From contig JBKPGF010000013.1 of the NCBI GenBank assembly GCA_046729255.1, positions 27,201 to 91,200 of the forward strand: a stretch of 64,000 nucleotides of DNA. The letters are read 5' to 3'. Below the pieces are notes generated by a model. It saw only the letters and a program-made list of their open reading frames with translations. It had not been told where the DNA came from and ran no database searches. How positions within the stretch are numbered: the stretch's first letter is position 1; the number at the start of each line of letters is the position of its first letter. A program made the position numbers and the translations under genes. Below, one piece after another: positions 16,759 to 26,938 of this stretch. Source of the DNA: PALSA-612 sp046729255 (GTDB lineage: Bacteria > Actinomycetota > Thermoleophilia > Gaiellales > Gaiellaceae).

Positions 16759-18763
16759 CACTACGAACCAGCCGCTTCCGAGCTTCCTGCCGCCGGACCC
16801 GAAGGTCGAGGAGCCCTATCTCCTGACCCCGCGAGTGGCGATGCGTGTCGCCATCCTCGGCGGTGTCGCGCTGATCGCGTTCGCCGTGCTCTTCCTGCGG
16901 CTGTGGTCCCTCCAGATCCTCTCCCCGGACAAGTACCGGGCGGCCGCGCTGAACAATCAGCTGCGCCTCGACCGGATCGAGGCGCCGCGGGGGACGATCG
17001 TCGACCGCTCGGGGCGCGTCCTCGTGCGCAACGTCGCCTCGACGGCCGTCGTCGTCTGGCCGGCGAGCCTGCCGAAGGCCTCCGGTCGCGACACGGAGGT
17101 GCGCGAGCTCTCGAAGATCCTCGACGTGCCATTCTGGAAGCTCCGACAGCAGATCCGGTCGCACCAGGAGGATCCGCTGACGCCGGTGACGCTGAAGGTC
17201 GCAGTCTCGCCGGAGGTGATCGCCTACCTCGAGGAGCATCAGAGCGAGTTCCCAGGAGTCGATCTCAAGCAAACCTATATCCGGTCGTATCCCGCCGAGG
17301 AGCTGTTCGCACAGGGTCTCGGCCACGTGAGCGAGATCTCGGCGGAGCAGCTCAAGCGCATGCGAAAGGACGGGTACGTGCTCGGCGACCGGATAGGCCA
17401 GTCGGGCATCGAGGCCGCGTTCGACTCGTATCTGCGAGGGTCGGCGGGCATCGCCGAGCTCCGTGTCGACTCCCTCGGGCGCCCGAAGAGCGACCTGACG
17501 CTGACGCAGGCGCCGAAGCCCGGCGACAGCGTCCGTCTCACCATCGACATCTCGCTGCAACGCGCTGCCGAGCAGGCGATCAAGCACGGCATAGCGCTCG
17601 CGCACGCCGACGGCGAGTGGGCGGCGGACGCGGGCGCGATCGTCGCTCTCGACCCGAACACCGGTGACGTGCTCGCGATGGCCTCGTACCCGACGTTCCG
17701 TCCTAGCGTCTACACGAAGGGAGACGAGAAGCAGCTGAAGCCGCTGCTCGACGCGGACACGGCACGACGCGACAACTACCCCGGCCTGAACCGGGCGACG
17801 GCCGCCATCTATCCGCCCGGCTCGACCTTCAAGCCGGTCACCGCCCTCGCGGCGCTGCAGGAGCATCTCGTCAGCCAGTACACGCTGCTGCCGTGCACCG
17901 GCTCGTACACCGTGGAGGGCGTCACGGGAGCCGACCAGGTGTTCCGCAACTGGGACCCGGGCGTCAACAGGGCCATGGGCCTGCCGGAGGCGATCGCCGC
18001 CTCCTGCGACACGTACTTCTATCGCCTGGGGAGGATGTTCTACGACCTGCCGCCAGAGCGCGGCCACCCGCTTCAGGCATGGGCGAGCCGCTTCGGCATC
18101 GGCGCGCTCACAGGGGTCGACATCGATCCCGAGACGAAGGGGATCCTGCCGACCCCCGAGTGGCGCGAGGCCACGTACACGAACGAGATCGACAAGCTCT
18201 GGAAGCCAGGTGACTCGATCCAGCTTACGATCGGGCAGAAGGACGTCGCCGTCACGCCGCTCCAGCTGGCCCGCTTCTACGCGCTGATCGCAAACGGCGG
18301 CAAGCTCGTCACGCCGCATGTCGTCTCGGCGATCGAGAGGACGGGCGGGCAGAACGCGGCGCCTACGGTCGTGAAGTCGTTCCAGCCGGAACCGCCGGCG
18401 GACAGCGGCGCATCCCCGAGCGCGATCGAGGTGATCCAGGGCGCCCTCTACGACGCCACGCACGCCTCGTACGGCACCGCGACCTCGGTCTTCGGCAACT
18501 TCCCGATCCCCGTCGCCGGCAAGACGGGGACGGCCGAGAAGGTCGTGACGCTGCCCGGCTACAGCTATCCGCTCCTCCTCGACCAGTCGCAGTGGTGCGG
18601 CTACGCGCCGGCGGACAACCCGACCATCGCACTGTGCGCCGTGATCGAGAACGGCGGCCACGGCGGCACGGCCGCCGCACCCGCGGCGCTGAAGGTCTTC
18701 GAGCACTTCTTCCATACGAAGTCGCCCGCCATCGGCGCGATCAGCCCCTCGAGCACCGACTGA
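16745..18763 (+). CDS. mrdA: Peptidoglycan transpeptidase PBP2 (class B)
   Basis: Cross-links new lateral wall as partner of RodA. The 672-aa protein has a short cytoplasmic start, one membrane helix near residue 35-57 (VAILGGVALIAFAVLFLRLW), a PBP dimerisation domain with the hallmark RG-T-I-V-D-R motif (EAPRGTIVDRSGRVLV), and the transpeptidase domain. The active site reads PPGSTFKPV (SxxK), SCDT (SxN variant, Ser-Cys-Asp) and KTGTAEK (KTG). GTG 16745 overlaps mreD by 14 bases; a TTG six bases later is the alternative start. It is followed immediately by rodA. Confidence 0.95.
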   Translation: MLLASTTNQPLPSFLPPDPKVEEPYLLTPRVAMRVAILGGVALIAFAVLFLRLWSLQILSPDKYRAAALNNQLRLDRIEAPRGTIVDRSGRVLVRNVASTAVVVWPASLPKASGRDTEVRELSKILDVPFWKLRQQIRSHQEDPLTPVTLKVAVSPEVIAYLEEHQSEFPGVDLKQTYIRSYPAEELFAQGLGHVSEISAEQLKRMRKDGYVLGDRIGQSGIEAAFDSYLRGSAGIAELRVDSLGRPKSDLTLTQAPKPGDSVRLTIDISLQRAAEQAIKHGIALAHADGEWAADAGAIVALDPNTGDVLAMASYPTFRPSVYTKGDEKQLKPLLDADTARRDNYPGLNRATAAIYPPGSTFKPVTALAALQEHLVSQYTLLPCTGSYTVEGVTGADQVFRNWDPGVNRAMGLPEAIAASCDTYFYRLGRMFYDLPPERGHPLQAWASRFGIGALTGVDIDPETKGILPTPEWREATYTNEIDKLWKPGDSIQLTIGQKDVAVTPLQLARFYALIANGGKLVTPHVVSAIERTGGQNAAPTVVKSFQPEPPADSGASPSAIEVIQGALYDATHASYGTATSVFGNFPIPVAGKTGTAEKVVTLPGYSYPLLLDQSQWCGYAPADNPTIALCAVIENGGHGGTAAAPAALKVFEHFFHTKSPAIGAISPSSTD

Positions 18764-18764
18764 C

Positions 18765-19955
18765 ATGGCCGAGTACGTCGACACCGTCCAGACCACCCGC
18801 CGCCGGCGCAGGCCGACGCAGTTCGCGCGCTCCGAGGAGCGCTCGCTCGTCGCGCGGCTCGACGGGGTCCTGCTCGCGGCCGCGGCGGGGCTCGTCGCGT
18901 TCGGGATGTGGGCGATCTCGGGGATCACGACGCATGACGTGCCAGGCGATCCGGACTACTTCGTCACGCGGCAGGTCGTCTTCGCGAGCGTCGGCGTCGT
19001 GCTGATGATCGGCACGATCTTCGTCGACCCAGCGCACTACCAGCGCTGGAAGCCGGCGCTGTACGGTCTGATGATCGGGCTGATGGTGCTCGTCGCGCTC
19101 GTCGGCACCGTCGCCCGAGGCTCCCGCCGCTGGATCGACGTGTCGTTCTTCCGCTTCCAGCCGTCGGAGTTCGGGAAGCTGATCTTCGTTCTCTTCATCG
19201 CCGCGTTCCTCGCGGATCGCATCAGGCGGATCGAGGACGTACGGACGCCGCTGCTCGCGGTCGGGCTCGCGGTGCCGCCGGTGCTGCTCGTGTTCCTCCA
19301 GCCCGACCTCGGCAGCGGGCTCGTGTACGTCGCCGCACTCGGGGCCTGCCTGTTCGTCGCCGGCGCGCGCTGGCTGCACTTCGGCCTGCTCGTGGCCTTC
19401 ACCATCGTCGCAGTGACGGCGGTGCTGTGGCTCCTGCCTGCGGCGGGCGTCCAGGTGCTGAAGGAGTACCAGGCCGACCGTCTCACCGGGTTCCTCGACC
19501 CCGAGGAGGATCCGCAGGGCACGACGTGGAACCAGCGCCAGTCCATCACGGCCGTCGGGTCGGGCGGCTTCTCGGGGCGCGGCGTGGACGAGGCCACTCA
19601 GACGAGGCTCGACTACCTACCGGAGCACGCGACCGACTTCGCGTTCGCATCGCTCGCGGAGCAGCGCGGCTTCGTGGGCGCCGCCGTTCTTCTCCTGCTC
19701 TACCTGCTCGTCGTCTGGCGGGGCTTGAAGATCGTCACCGTCGCGAGAGACGCGTTCTCCGCCATCGCGGCGACAGGCATCGTATTCGCGCTGCTCTTCC
19801 AGATCTTCGTCAACATCGGCATGGCGACCGGCGTCGCACCGGTCACCGGCATCACCCTGCCGTTCGTGAGCGTCGGCGGGTCGTCGCTCGTGGCGAACCT
19901 CGTCGCCATCGGCGTGCTCGAGGCGATCGCCGTCCGCGGTCGGCGCCGGCCCTAG
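18765..19955 (+). CDS. rodA: SEDS peptidoglycan glycosyltransferase RodA
   Basis: Polymerises lipid II into glycan strands for the elongasome. The 396-aa protein has about ten membrane helices after a basic N-terminus (TTRRRRRPTQFARSE). SEDS signatures are present: SRRWIDVSFFRFQPSEFGKL, QPDLGSGLVY, and LDYLPEHATDFAFA containing the catalytic-region aspartate, and near the end FVNIGMATGVAPVTGITLPF with SVGGSS. Its TAG stop shares the palindrome CTAG with the stop of the convergent decarboxylase-family gene. Confidence 0.96.
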   Translation: MAEYVDTVQTTRRRRRPTQFARSEERSLVARLDGVLLAAAAGLVAFGMWAISGITTHDVPGDPDYFVTRQVVFASVGVVLMIGTIFVDPAHYQRWKPALYGLMIGLMVLVALVGTVARGSRRWIDVSFFRFQPSEFGKLIFVLFIAAFLADRIRRIEDVRTPLLAVGLAVPPVLLVFLQPDLGSGLVYVAALGACLFVAGARWLHFGLLVAFTIVAVTAVLWLLPAAGVQVLKEYQADRLTGFLDPEEDPQGTTWNQRQSITAVGSGGFSGRGVDEATQTRLDYLPEHATDFAFASLAEQRGFVGAAVLLLLYLLVVWRGLKIVTVARDAFSAIAATGIVFALLFQIFVNIGMATGVAPVTGITLPFVSVGGSSLVANLVAIGVLEAIAVRGRRRP

Positions 19956-20341
19956 CCCGACTTCAGCAGGCCCCGCGACGCGAACACGCGCTTCACGGAG
20001 CGCACGGCGTTCAGGGTCCGGGCAAAGCCGATGAACGGTGAGAGGAAGACGACCGTCTCCACGATCTGCCCGGGCGGCACGCCGATGTCGAGAGCAATTC
20101 CGAGGTGATACTCGAGCTGCGGCTCGGCACCGCCCATGGCGGAGAGCGCCGAGATCGCAGCCAGCTGCCGCGAGTGATCGTCGAGCGTGGGACGGGAGTA
20201 GATGTCGCCGTAGCCGAACTCGATGACGTACCGGGCGAGGTCGGGCGACACCTCCTCGAGTGCGGCCATCACCGACTCGCCGCGCTCGCCGGCGAGCTCG
20301 CGCAGCCGCTCCCGGCCTCGCTCGTACCTCTCGTTGCTCAT
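19952..20341 (-). CDS. Carboxymuconolactone decarboxylase (CMD/AhpD-like) family protein
   Basis: A 129-aa all-helical protein. The core RYVIEFGYGDIYSRPTLDD, then ALSAMGGAEPQLEYHLGIALDIGVPPGQIVETVVFLSPFIGF, matches gamma-carboxymuconolactone decarboxylase rather than AhpD: the AhpD redox pair CxxC is absent. Members decarboxylate a lactone in the beta-ketoadipate pathway, but many orphan copies have other or unknown roles; no pathway genes are nearby. The ATG at 20341 is preceded by GGAGAG. The stop codon is shared with rodA across CTAG. Confidence 0.85.
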   Translation of the reverse strand: MSNERYERGRERLRELAGERGESVMAALEEVSPDLARYVIEFGYGDIYSRPTLDDHSRQLAAISALSAMGGAEPQLEYHLGIALDIGVPPGQIVETVVFLSPFIGFARTLNAVRSVKRVFASRGLLKSG

Positions 20342-20371
20342 GGCTGGCTCTCCGTCAGATTGCGTGGTGTC

Positions 20372-20512
20372 ACCTGCCCTCGTGCTCCGGGGCGCCGCTG
20401 GCAAAGGAGGCAAGCGAGCGGCGCGCAGGACAGTACCGGGTACGGCCAAGCGCCGCGAGCGCAGGATCCTGCTGCCAGCGGCGTCAGGCGGGCGGAGCCG
20501 GGCTCCGCCCGG
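20372..20512 (-). repeat. Dispersed structured element, copy A
   Basis: First of three imperfect copies of an element of about 140 bp, read here on the minus strand. It opens with an 11-bp inverted repeat around one base (20489-20499 and 20501-20511), then GCCTGACGCCGCTGGCAGC, a variable middle, and a second inverted repeat GCGCCGCT / AGCGGCGC (20392-20399, 20417-20424) whose loop carries AAGGAGG on the plus strand. It fills the divergent gap between the CMD-family gene and the 71-aa gene. Confidence 0.75.
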
Positions 20513-20570
20513 CGAGAGCGCGCCGTCCGGGGCACGAGTCCGTCCGGATCAGGTCCTACCATCCCGTGGC

Positions 20571-20786
20571 GTGGCGCAGGTCGAGAAGGTTCCGCCGCCG
20601 AAATCCGAGGCCGAGGAGCTCCTCGAGATCGAAGAGGCGGACGCGTGGTTCGAGTACCTCGACAGCATCCGCAATCTCGCGAGCCACGAACCGCGCTACG
20701 CCGAGGTGGAGCCGTGGGCCTGGGCCCGACTGGCGGTGCGCCTGCGCACGGTTCGGACGCGGCGCTCGAAGCTCAAGGCCGCGTGA
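20571..20786 (+). CDS. Small charged protein, function unknown
   Basis: A 71-aa protein starting on GTG eight bases after TACCAT (20557-20562). It has an acidic first half (KSEAEELLEIEEADAWFEYL) and a basic end (RLRTVRTRRSKLKAA), with two tryptophans in EPWAWARL. It is probably two or three helices; no membrane segment or zinc site is seen. It precedes the RNase E/G gene by 118 bases on the same strand. I do not recognise the family, though the regular composition and GC-rich third codon positions favour a real gene. Confidence 0.65.
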   Translation: MAQVEKVPPPKSEAEELLEIEEADAWFEYLDSIRNLASHEPRYAEVEPWAWARLAVRLRTVRTRRSKLKAA

Positions 20787-20904
20787 AGCCGACTGCTACG
20801 CTGGCTACAGAGGTTTTCGACAGTGACCCTCACAAACAACGCGCTGCACGATCCGCGCCCATTGGCGGCCGCCGGTCGCGCGCGCTCATTCGAAGGAGAA
20901 ATTC

Positions 20905-23382
<2,478 letters not shown>

Positions 23383-23390
23383 CTTGTCGG

Positions 23391-23431
23391 TAGACTGAAG
23401 GCAGTCGCGGGCCGGGCGGTGCCCGCGTTTT
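23391..23431 (+). promoter_or_regulatory. rplU promoter and leader hairpin
   Basis: TAGACT at 23391-23396 (a good actinobacterial -10) is followed about 10 bases later by a hairpin, GCGGGC / GCCCGC (23407-23412, 23421-23426), ending in GTTTT. The hairpin looks like an intrinsic terminator. It may simply end the RNase E/G transcript, or, since it would lie at the very start of an mRNA from TAGACT, act as an attenuator of the L21 operon. L21 leaders with such control are known in other bacteria. Confidence 0.5.
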
Positions 23432-23445
23432 CCACGTAGACACCC

Positions 23446-23916
23446 ATGTACGCGATCATCTCCCTACAGGGCAAGCAGTACCGCGTCGAGGAGGGCCAGC
23501 GGCTCATCGTCGACCGCCTCGCGCAGCCTGCCGACAAGCCGTTCCACCCGCCGGTGCTCTTCGTGGGCGGCGACGGCAAGGCGGAGTTCTCTCCGAAGGG
23601 CGCCCAGGTGACCGCGAAGGTCGTTCAGGACGTGCTCGGCGACAAGATCCGGATCGGCAAGTACAAGCCGAAGTCCGGCATCCGACGTCATACGGGCCAC
23701 CGCAGCAAGCTCACCGAGATCGAGATCACCGCCATCGGCCTGAAGGCTACGCCGAGGAAGGCTGCCGAGAAGCCGGCCGAGGAGAAGCCGGCGGAGGAGG
23801 CGGCGGCCGAGAAGCCGAAGGCGGAGAAGAAGCCGGCCGCCAAGCCGAAGGCCGCGGCGCCGAAGAAGGCACCGGCTCGCAAGACGCCGGCGAAAACGAC
23901 GAAAGAGGACGCGTAA
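23446..23916 (+). CDS. rplU: 50S ribosomal protein L21 with long C-terminal tail
   Basis: Binds 23S rRNA and contacts L20. The first about 102 residues are canonical L21: MYAIISLQGKQYRVEEGQRL, then the signature-like KIRIGKYKPKSGIRRHTGHRSKLTEIEI. The remaining about 54 residues are a low-complexity Ala/Lys/Glu/Pro tail (AEEKPAEEAAAEKPKAEKKP), like those on many actinobacterial ribosomal proteins and probably disordered on the ribosome surface. The TAA stop overlaps the rpmA ATG by one base (TAATG). Confidence 0.97.
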   Translation: MYAIISLQGKQYRVEEGQRLIVDRLAQPADKPFHPPVLFVGGDGKAEFSPKGAQVTAKVVQDVLGDKIRIGKYKPKSGIRRHTGHRSKLTEIEITAIGLKATPRKAAEKPAEEKPAEEAAAEKPKAEKKPAAKPKAAAPKKAPARKTPAKTTKEDA

Positions 23917-24164
23917 TGGCACACAAGAAGGGACTCGGCTCGTCGCGCAACGGTCGCGACTCGAACCCGAAGATGCTCGGCGTGAAGATCTTCTCCGGTC
24001 AGGACGTCAAGGCCGGGATGATCATCGTCCGCCAGCGGGGTACGCGGTTCAAGCCCGGCTCGGGTACGGGCATCGGCAGAGACGACACGATCTTCGCGCT
24101 GCGCGACGGCACCGTCGCGTTTCGCACGAGCGGCGACCGCCGCACCGTCTCCGTCACCGACTAA
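23916..24164 (+). CDS. rpmA: 50S ribosomal protein L27
   Basis: An 82-aa ribosomal protein whose N-terminus reaches the peptidyl-transferase centre. MAHKKGLGSSRNGRDSNPKM is the classic start: no cleavable N-terminal extension of the Firmicutes type is present, so no Prp protease is required. GVKIFSGQDVKAGMIIVRQRG and the GIGRDDTIFALRDG core follow. It is translationally coupled to L21 through TAATG and followed 8 bases later by obg, the usual order. Confidence 0.97.
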   Translation: MAHKKGLGSSRNGRDSNPKMLGVKIFSGQDVKAGMIIVRQRGTRFKPGSGTGIGRDDTIFALRDGTVAFRTSGDRRTVSVTD

Positions 24165-24172
24165 GCGCCGAC

Positions 24173-25354
24173 GTGTTCCACGACCGCGCCCGCATCACCG
24201 CGGTCGCCGGGCGTGGGGGAGACGGAGCGCTCAGCTTCCGCCGGGAAAAGCACGTGCCGCGGGGCGGGCCTGACGGCGGCGACGGCGGCATCGGCGGTGA
24301 CGTCGTGCTCGTGGCCGACCCGGACCTGCGCGACCTGTCGGCGTTCCGCTCTCGCCGGAGGCACGTTGCCGGTCGCGGGAAGCCGGGACGCGGCTCGGGC
24401 AAGCACGGGGCGGACGGCGACGACGCGCTCCTGCGCGTCCCCGTCGGCACGCAGGTGCTCGACGAGGACGGGCACCTCGTCGCCGACCTCGCGCACCCCG
24501 GCGCACGGGCGGTCGTCTGCCGCGGCGGTGCGGGTGGACGAGGCAACCGGCGATTCGCAACCTCCACGCTGCAGACGCCGCGCTTCGCCGAGACCGGCCT
24601 GCCAGGCGAGGAGGCCGAGCTCGAGCTGCACCTGAAGCTGCTCGCGGACGCCGCCCTCGTCGGTCTCCCGAACGCTGGCAAGTCGTCGCTGCTCGCACGC
24701 ATGTCGAACGCGAAGCCAAAGATCGCCGACTACCCATTCACGACCCTCGAGCCCGTCCTGGGCACGCTCGACGCGCCGGACGGCAGCCAGCTTGTCGTCG
24801 CGGACGTTCCCGGGCTGATCGAGGGTGCCGCCGAGGGCGCCGGTCTCGGCCACGAGTTTCTTGCCCATCTCGAGCGGGCACGCATGCTCGTGCACGTGAT
24901 CGATGCGGCGGCGGGGGAGCTCGACGAGCACTACGCGACGATCCGCGCGGAGCTCTCGTCGTACGGCGCAGGTCTCGACGAGCTGCCCGAGGTCGTCGTC
25001 CTCAACAAGATCGACCTGCTTCCCGAGCCGCCGACGTTCCAGCCGCCCGGCGCGCTCGCCGTCTTCCAGCTCAGCTGCGCGACCGGCGCGGGTGTCGAGG
25101 CGTTCCGCCGCGCGCTCTTCTCGCTCGTGCCGCCGCTGCCCGAGGACGTGCCGTCCGAGCCGGAGATCGCCGAATACCTCGTGTACCGGCCGAAGCCGAA
25201 GCGGCCGCCGTTCCGCATCCTCCGGACGGATCGCGGCTATCGCGTCGCCGGAACGGCGCCCAGCCAAGAAGAGCTCGAGGAGGCGCTCCGCCAGGCCGGC
25301 GCGCGCTCGGGCGACGAGGTCGTCGTCGGCGACGAGACCCTGGAGTACCAGTGA
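24173..25354 (+). CDS. obgE: Obg-family GTPase
   Basis: A 393-aa ribosome-associated GTPase needed for 50S maturation and growth control. It has the glycine-rich Obg fold at residues 1-155 (GGGGDGALSFRREK-type repeats: VAGRGGDGALSF, RGGPDGGDGGIGGDV) and a G domain from about 156 with P-loop GLPNAGKSS, G3 DVPGL and G4 NKIDLL. A C-terminal OCT domain follows (about 325-393, RGYRVAGTAPSQEELEEAL). The GTG start gives MFHDRARITAVAGRGGDG, the normal N-terminus. The stop overlaps nadD by 4 bases. Confidence 0.97.
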   Translation: MFHDRARITAVAGRGGDGALSFRREKHVPRGGPDGGDGGIGGDVVLVADPDLRDLSAFRSRRRHVAGRGKPGRGSGKHGADGDDALLRVPVGTQVLDEDGHLVADLAHPGARAVVCRGGAGGRGNRRFATSTLQTPRFAETGLPGEEAELELHLKLLADAALVGLPNAGKSSLLARMSNAKPKIADYPFTTLEPVLGTLDAPDGSQLVVADVPGLIEGAAEGAGLGHEFLAHLERARMLVHVIDAAAGELDEHYATIRAELSSYGAGLDELPEVVVLNKIDLLPEPPTFQPPGALAVFQLSCATGAGVEAFRRALFSLVPPLPEDVPSEPEIAEYLVYRPKPKRPPFRILRTDRGYRVAGTAPSQEELEEALRQAGARSGDEVVVGDETLEYQ

Positions 25355-25914
25355 CGGGCGTCTTCGGCGGGACCTTCGATCCGCCTCACAACGGACACGT
25401 AGCGCTCCTGGAAGGCGCGAAGCGGCAGCTCCAGTTCGACGATGTCCTCGTGCTGGTCGTGGCCGAGCCGGGTCACCGGCAGGTGCACTCCCCTGCGGAC
25501 GTTCGCCTTTCGCTCGCGAGGCTGGCGTTTCCCGACGACGTCGTCGAGCCGGACGATCGTCCGCGGACGATCGAAATGCTGCGGGCGCGCCGGCTGGACG
25601 ACCCGGTGCTCATCCTTGGCGCCGACGAGCTGGACTACTTCCCGAACTGGAAGGAGCCCGACGCCGTCATGGACCTCGCCCGACTCGCCGTGGGTACACG
25701 GCCGGGATTCGAGCTGTCGAGCTCGGAGGACGGGGTGCTGACCTTCGAGATCGAGCCCGTCGACGTGAGCTCAACCGAGATTCGGCGCCGCGTCGCCGCC
25801 CGCGAGTCAATCGAGGGACTCGTGCCGCCCGCCGTTGCCGCGGAAATCGAGCGACTTGGGCTCTATCGGGACTACACTGCGGGCAGATCAGCTCAGGAGA
25901 CCGAACAGCACTGA
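25351..25914 (+). CDS. nadD: Nicotinate-nucleotide adenylyltransferase
   Basis: Joins ATP and nicotinate mononucleotide to form deamido-NAD. The 187-aa protein starts MTGVFGGTFDPPHNGH with the GGTFDPxHxGH nucleotidyl-transferase motif directly at the N-terminus; ILGADELDYFPNWKEPD is the NadD-specific segment, and VSSTEIRRRVA is the second ATP motif (SSTxIR). The GTG start overlaps the obg stop (GTGA). The C-terminal tail overlaps the start of rsfS. Confidence 0.96.
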   Translation: MTGVFGGTFDPPHNGHVALLEGAKRQLQFDDVLVLVVAEPGHRQVHSPADVRLSLARLAFPDDVVEPDDRPRTIEMLRARRLDDPVLILGADELDYFPNWKEPDAVMDLARLAVGTRPGFELSSSEDGVLTFEIEPVDVSSTEIRRRVAARESIEGLVPPAVAAEIERLGLYRDYTAGRSAQETEQH

Positions 25915-26264
25915 CATCGCTCGAACAAGCTCGCCGCATCGCCGGCATCGCCCAGGAGAAGCTGGCGCGCGACGTCGTCATACTCGATATGCGGCCGGTG
26001 TGCACGTACACCGACTACTTCGTGATCTGCTCGGGCGGCAACCCGCGGCAGACGAAAGCGATCTACGACGAGGTCGCGTTCTCGCTGAAGCAGGATGGCC
26101 GCGTGCTCCCGCGTTCTGTCGACGGTCAGCGGGAGGGGACGTGGATCATCGCCGACTACCTCGACGTCGTGCTCCACGTCTTCACGCCCGAGATGCGGAG
26201 CTTCTACAAGCTCGAAGAGCTCTGGTCAGACGTACCCCTCGAGGCACTGGGCGGCAACGCCTAA
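25911..26264 (+). CDS. rsfS: Ribosomal silencing factor RsfS
   Basis: Binds L14 and blocks joining of the subunits when nutrients are short. The 117-aa protein shows the DUF143 core: LARDVVILDMRPVCTYTDYF, VICSGGNPRQTKAIYDEV, and GTWIIADYLDVVLHVF, ending RSFYKLEELW. No ATG, GTG or TTG stands at the right place; the first sense codon compatible with the fold is CTG at 25911, which overlaps the nadD stop as CTGA, with AGGAG 12 bases upstream. I take CTG as the start. Order obg-nadD-rsfS is common in bacteria. Confidence 0.92.
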   Translation: MTSLEQARRIAGIAQEKLARDVVILDMRPVCTYTDYFVICSGGNPRQTKAIYDEVAFSLKQDGRVLPRSVDGQREGTWIIADYLDVVLHVFTPEMRSFYKLEELWSDVPLEALGGNA

Positions 26265-26400
26265 CGGCCAGCGGAGCTGGCCTCCGGAGTTGCCTGACGC
26301 CGCTCGCGGCAGGATGCTTCACTCGCGCTTGGACGTATGTCCCGATACGCCCGGCGCGCCGCTCGCTTGCCTCCTTGGCGAGCGACGCCCCAGAGCCCGA
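26265..26400 (+). repeat. Dispersed structured element, copy B
   Basis: Second copy, between rsfS and the tRNA. It opens with the hairpin GGCCAGC-GGA-GCTGGCC (26266-26282), then TCCGGAG, TGCCTGACGCCGCTCGC, a middle that includes CTTGGACGTAT, and a second hairpin CGCTCGC / GCGAGCG (26360-26366, 26378-26384) whose loop TTGCCTCCTTG matches the anti-Shine-Dalgarno sequence. The last part, GCGACGCCCC.GAGC, is shared with copies A and C. Confidence 0.8.
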
Positions 26401-26442
26401 GTGGAGGTGGTCGCCAGGGCCTGGGCTACACTGCCTGCTCGC

Positions 26443-26515
26443 GGGGCCGTAGCTCAGCTGGGAGAGCAACGCGCTGGCAGCGCGTAGGTCAGGGGTTCGA
26501 ATCCCCTCGGCTCCA
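26443..26515 (+). tRNA. tRNA-Ala (anticodon GGC)
   Basis: A complete 73-base cloverleaf: acceptor GGGGCCG pairs with CGGCTCC, including the G3-U70 wobble that marks alanine tRNAs. The D arm is GCTC..GAGC, the anticodon stem ACGCG/CGCGT with loop CTGGCAG gives anticodon GGC (reads GCC and GCU), and the T arm is AGGGG-TTCGAAT-CCCCT. The discriminator is A73. CCA is not encoded and must be added after transcription. It lies downstream of repeat copy B. Confidence 0.98.
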
Positions 26516-26571
26516 TAGTCGGCGAACGTCTGCGTCTTTCAGCCCGAATGATTTCCGGCATCCGCAGTGAG

Positions 26572-26596
26572 CCGCTCCCGCACGTGTCGGGAGCGG
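26572..26596. terminator. Hairpin between tRNA-Ala and hxlR
   Basis: A perfect 9-bp stem CCGCTCCCG / CGGGAGCGG with a 7-base loop. It has no T-run, as is common in high-GC actinobacteria, and could end transcription from both sides: the tRNA on plus, and lon-hxlR on minus. Confidence 0.6.
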
Positions 26597-26617
26597 CGAG
26601 GCTTCACCAGACCCACA

Positions 26618-26932
26618 TCAGCGGTGCGATTCGAGCGTGGCGAGCGCATCGAGGAGCGCCGAGAGCCGCCGTCCCTTGACCGTCAGCGCGTACTCCGTCC
26701 GCGGCGGGCGTGAGTCGACGACGCGGCGCTCGAGGATGCCCGCCTCGGCCAGCTCGTCGAGGCGAGCGGACAGCGTGTTCGGCGGCACGGCGCCGAGCAC
26801 CTGACGGAACTCGTTGAACCGCGTCGCACCCGAGTGAGAGGCGTACACGACGGCGAGGGCGTAGCGCCTCCCGAGCAGGTCGGCTGCGCGGCGGACCTGC
26901 TCGGGAAGCGGCTGGCAATCGCGGCACCGCAT
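26618..26932 (-). CDS. HxlR-family winged-helix regulator
   Basis: A 104-aa MarR-like dimeric DNA-binding protein. It has CxxC-type cysteines at the start (MRCRDCQPLP), a helix pair LLGRRYALAVVYASHSGATRF, the recognition part NEFRQVLGAVPPNTLSARLDEL, and the wing EYALTVKGRRL, matching the family pattern R-F-x-E-L-x-x-x-x-x-G-I-x-x-x-x-L-x-x-x-L. The two N-terminal cysteines could sense redox or electrophiles, as in HypR/QorR. It begins 6 bases after the lon stop on the same strand, so it is likely co-transcribed with lon; its target is unknown. Confidence 0.88.
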   Translation of the reverse strand: MRCRDCQPLPEQVRRAADLLGRRYALAVVYASHSGATRFNEFRQVLGAVPPNTLSARLDELAEAGILERRVVDSRPPRTEYALTVKGRRLSALLDALATLESHR

Positions 26933-26938
26933 CGGAGC

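Noticed and set aside
16670..18928. 752-codon minus-strand open frame opposite mrdA
   Set aside because: Shadow of a high-GC gene; the plus strand shows all PBP2 motifs and the antisense protein has no recognisable domain.
20341..20570. Small protein genes inside the repeat copies (conserved LTPLAAG-like translation)
   Set aside because: The three copies keep hairpins, not a reading frame; the translated similarity does not persist and no ribosome sites are present.
23760..23915. Repetitive Lys/Ala/Glu/Pro end of rplU as a frameshift artefact or tandem-repeat element
   Set aside because: The frame stays open to the TAATG junction with rpmA, and such tails are common on actinobacterial ribosomal proteins.
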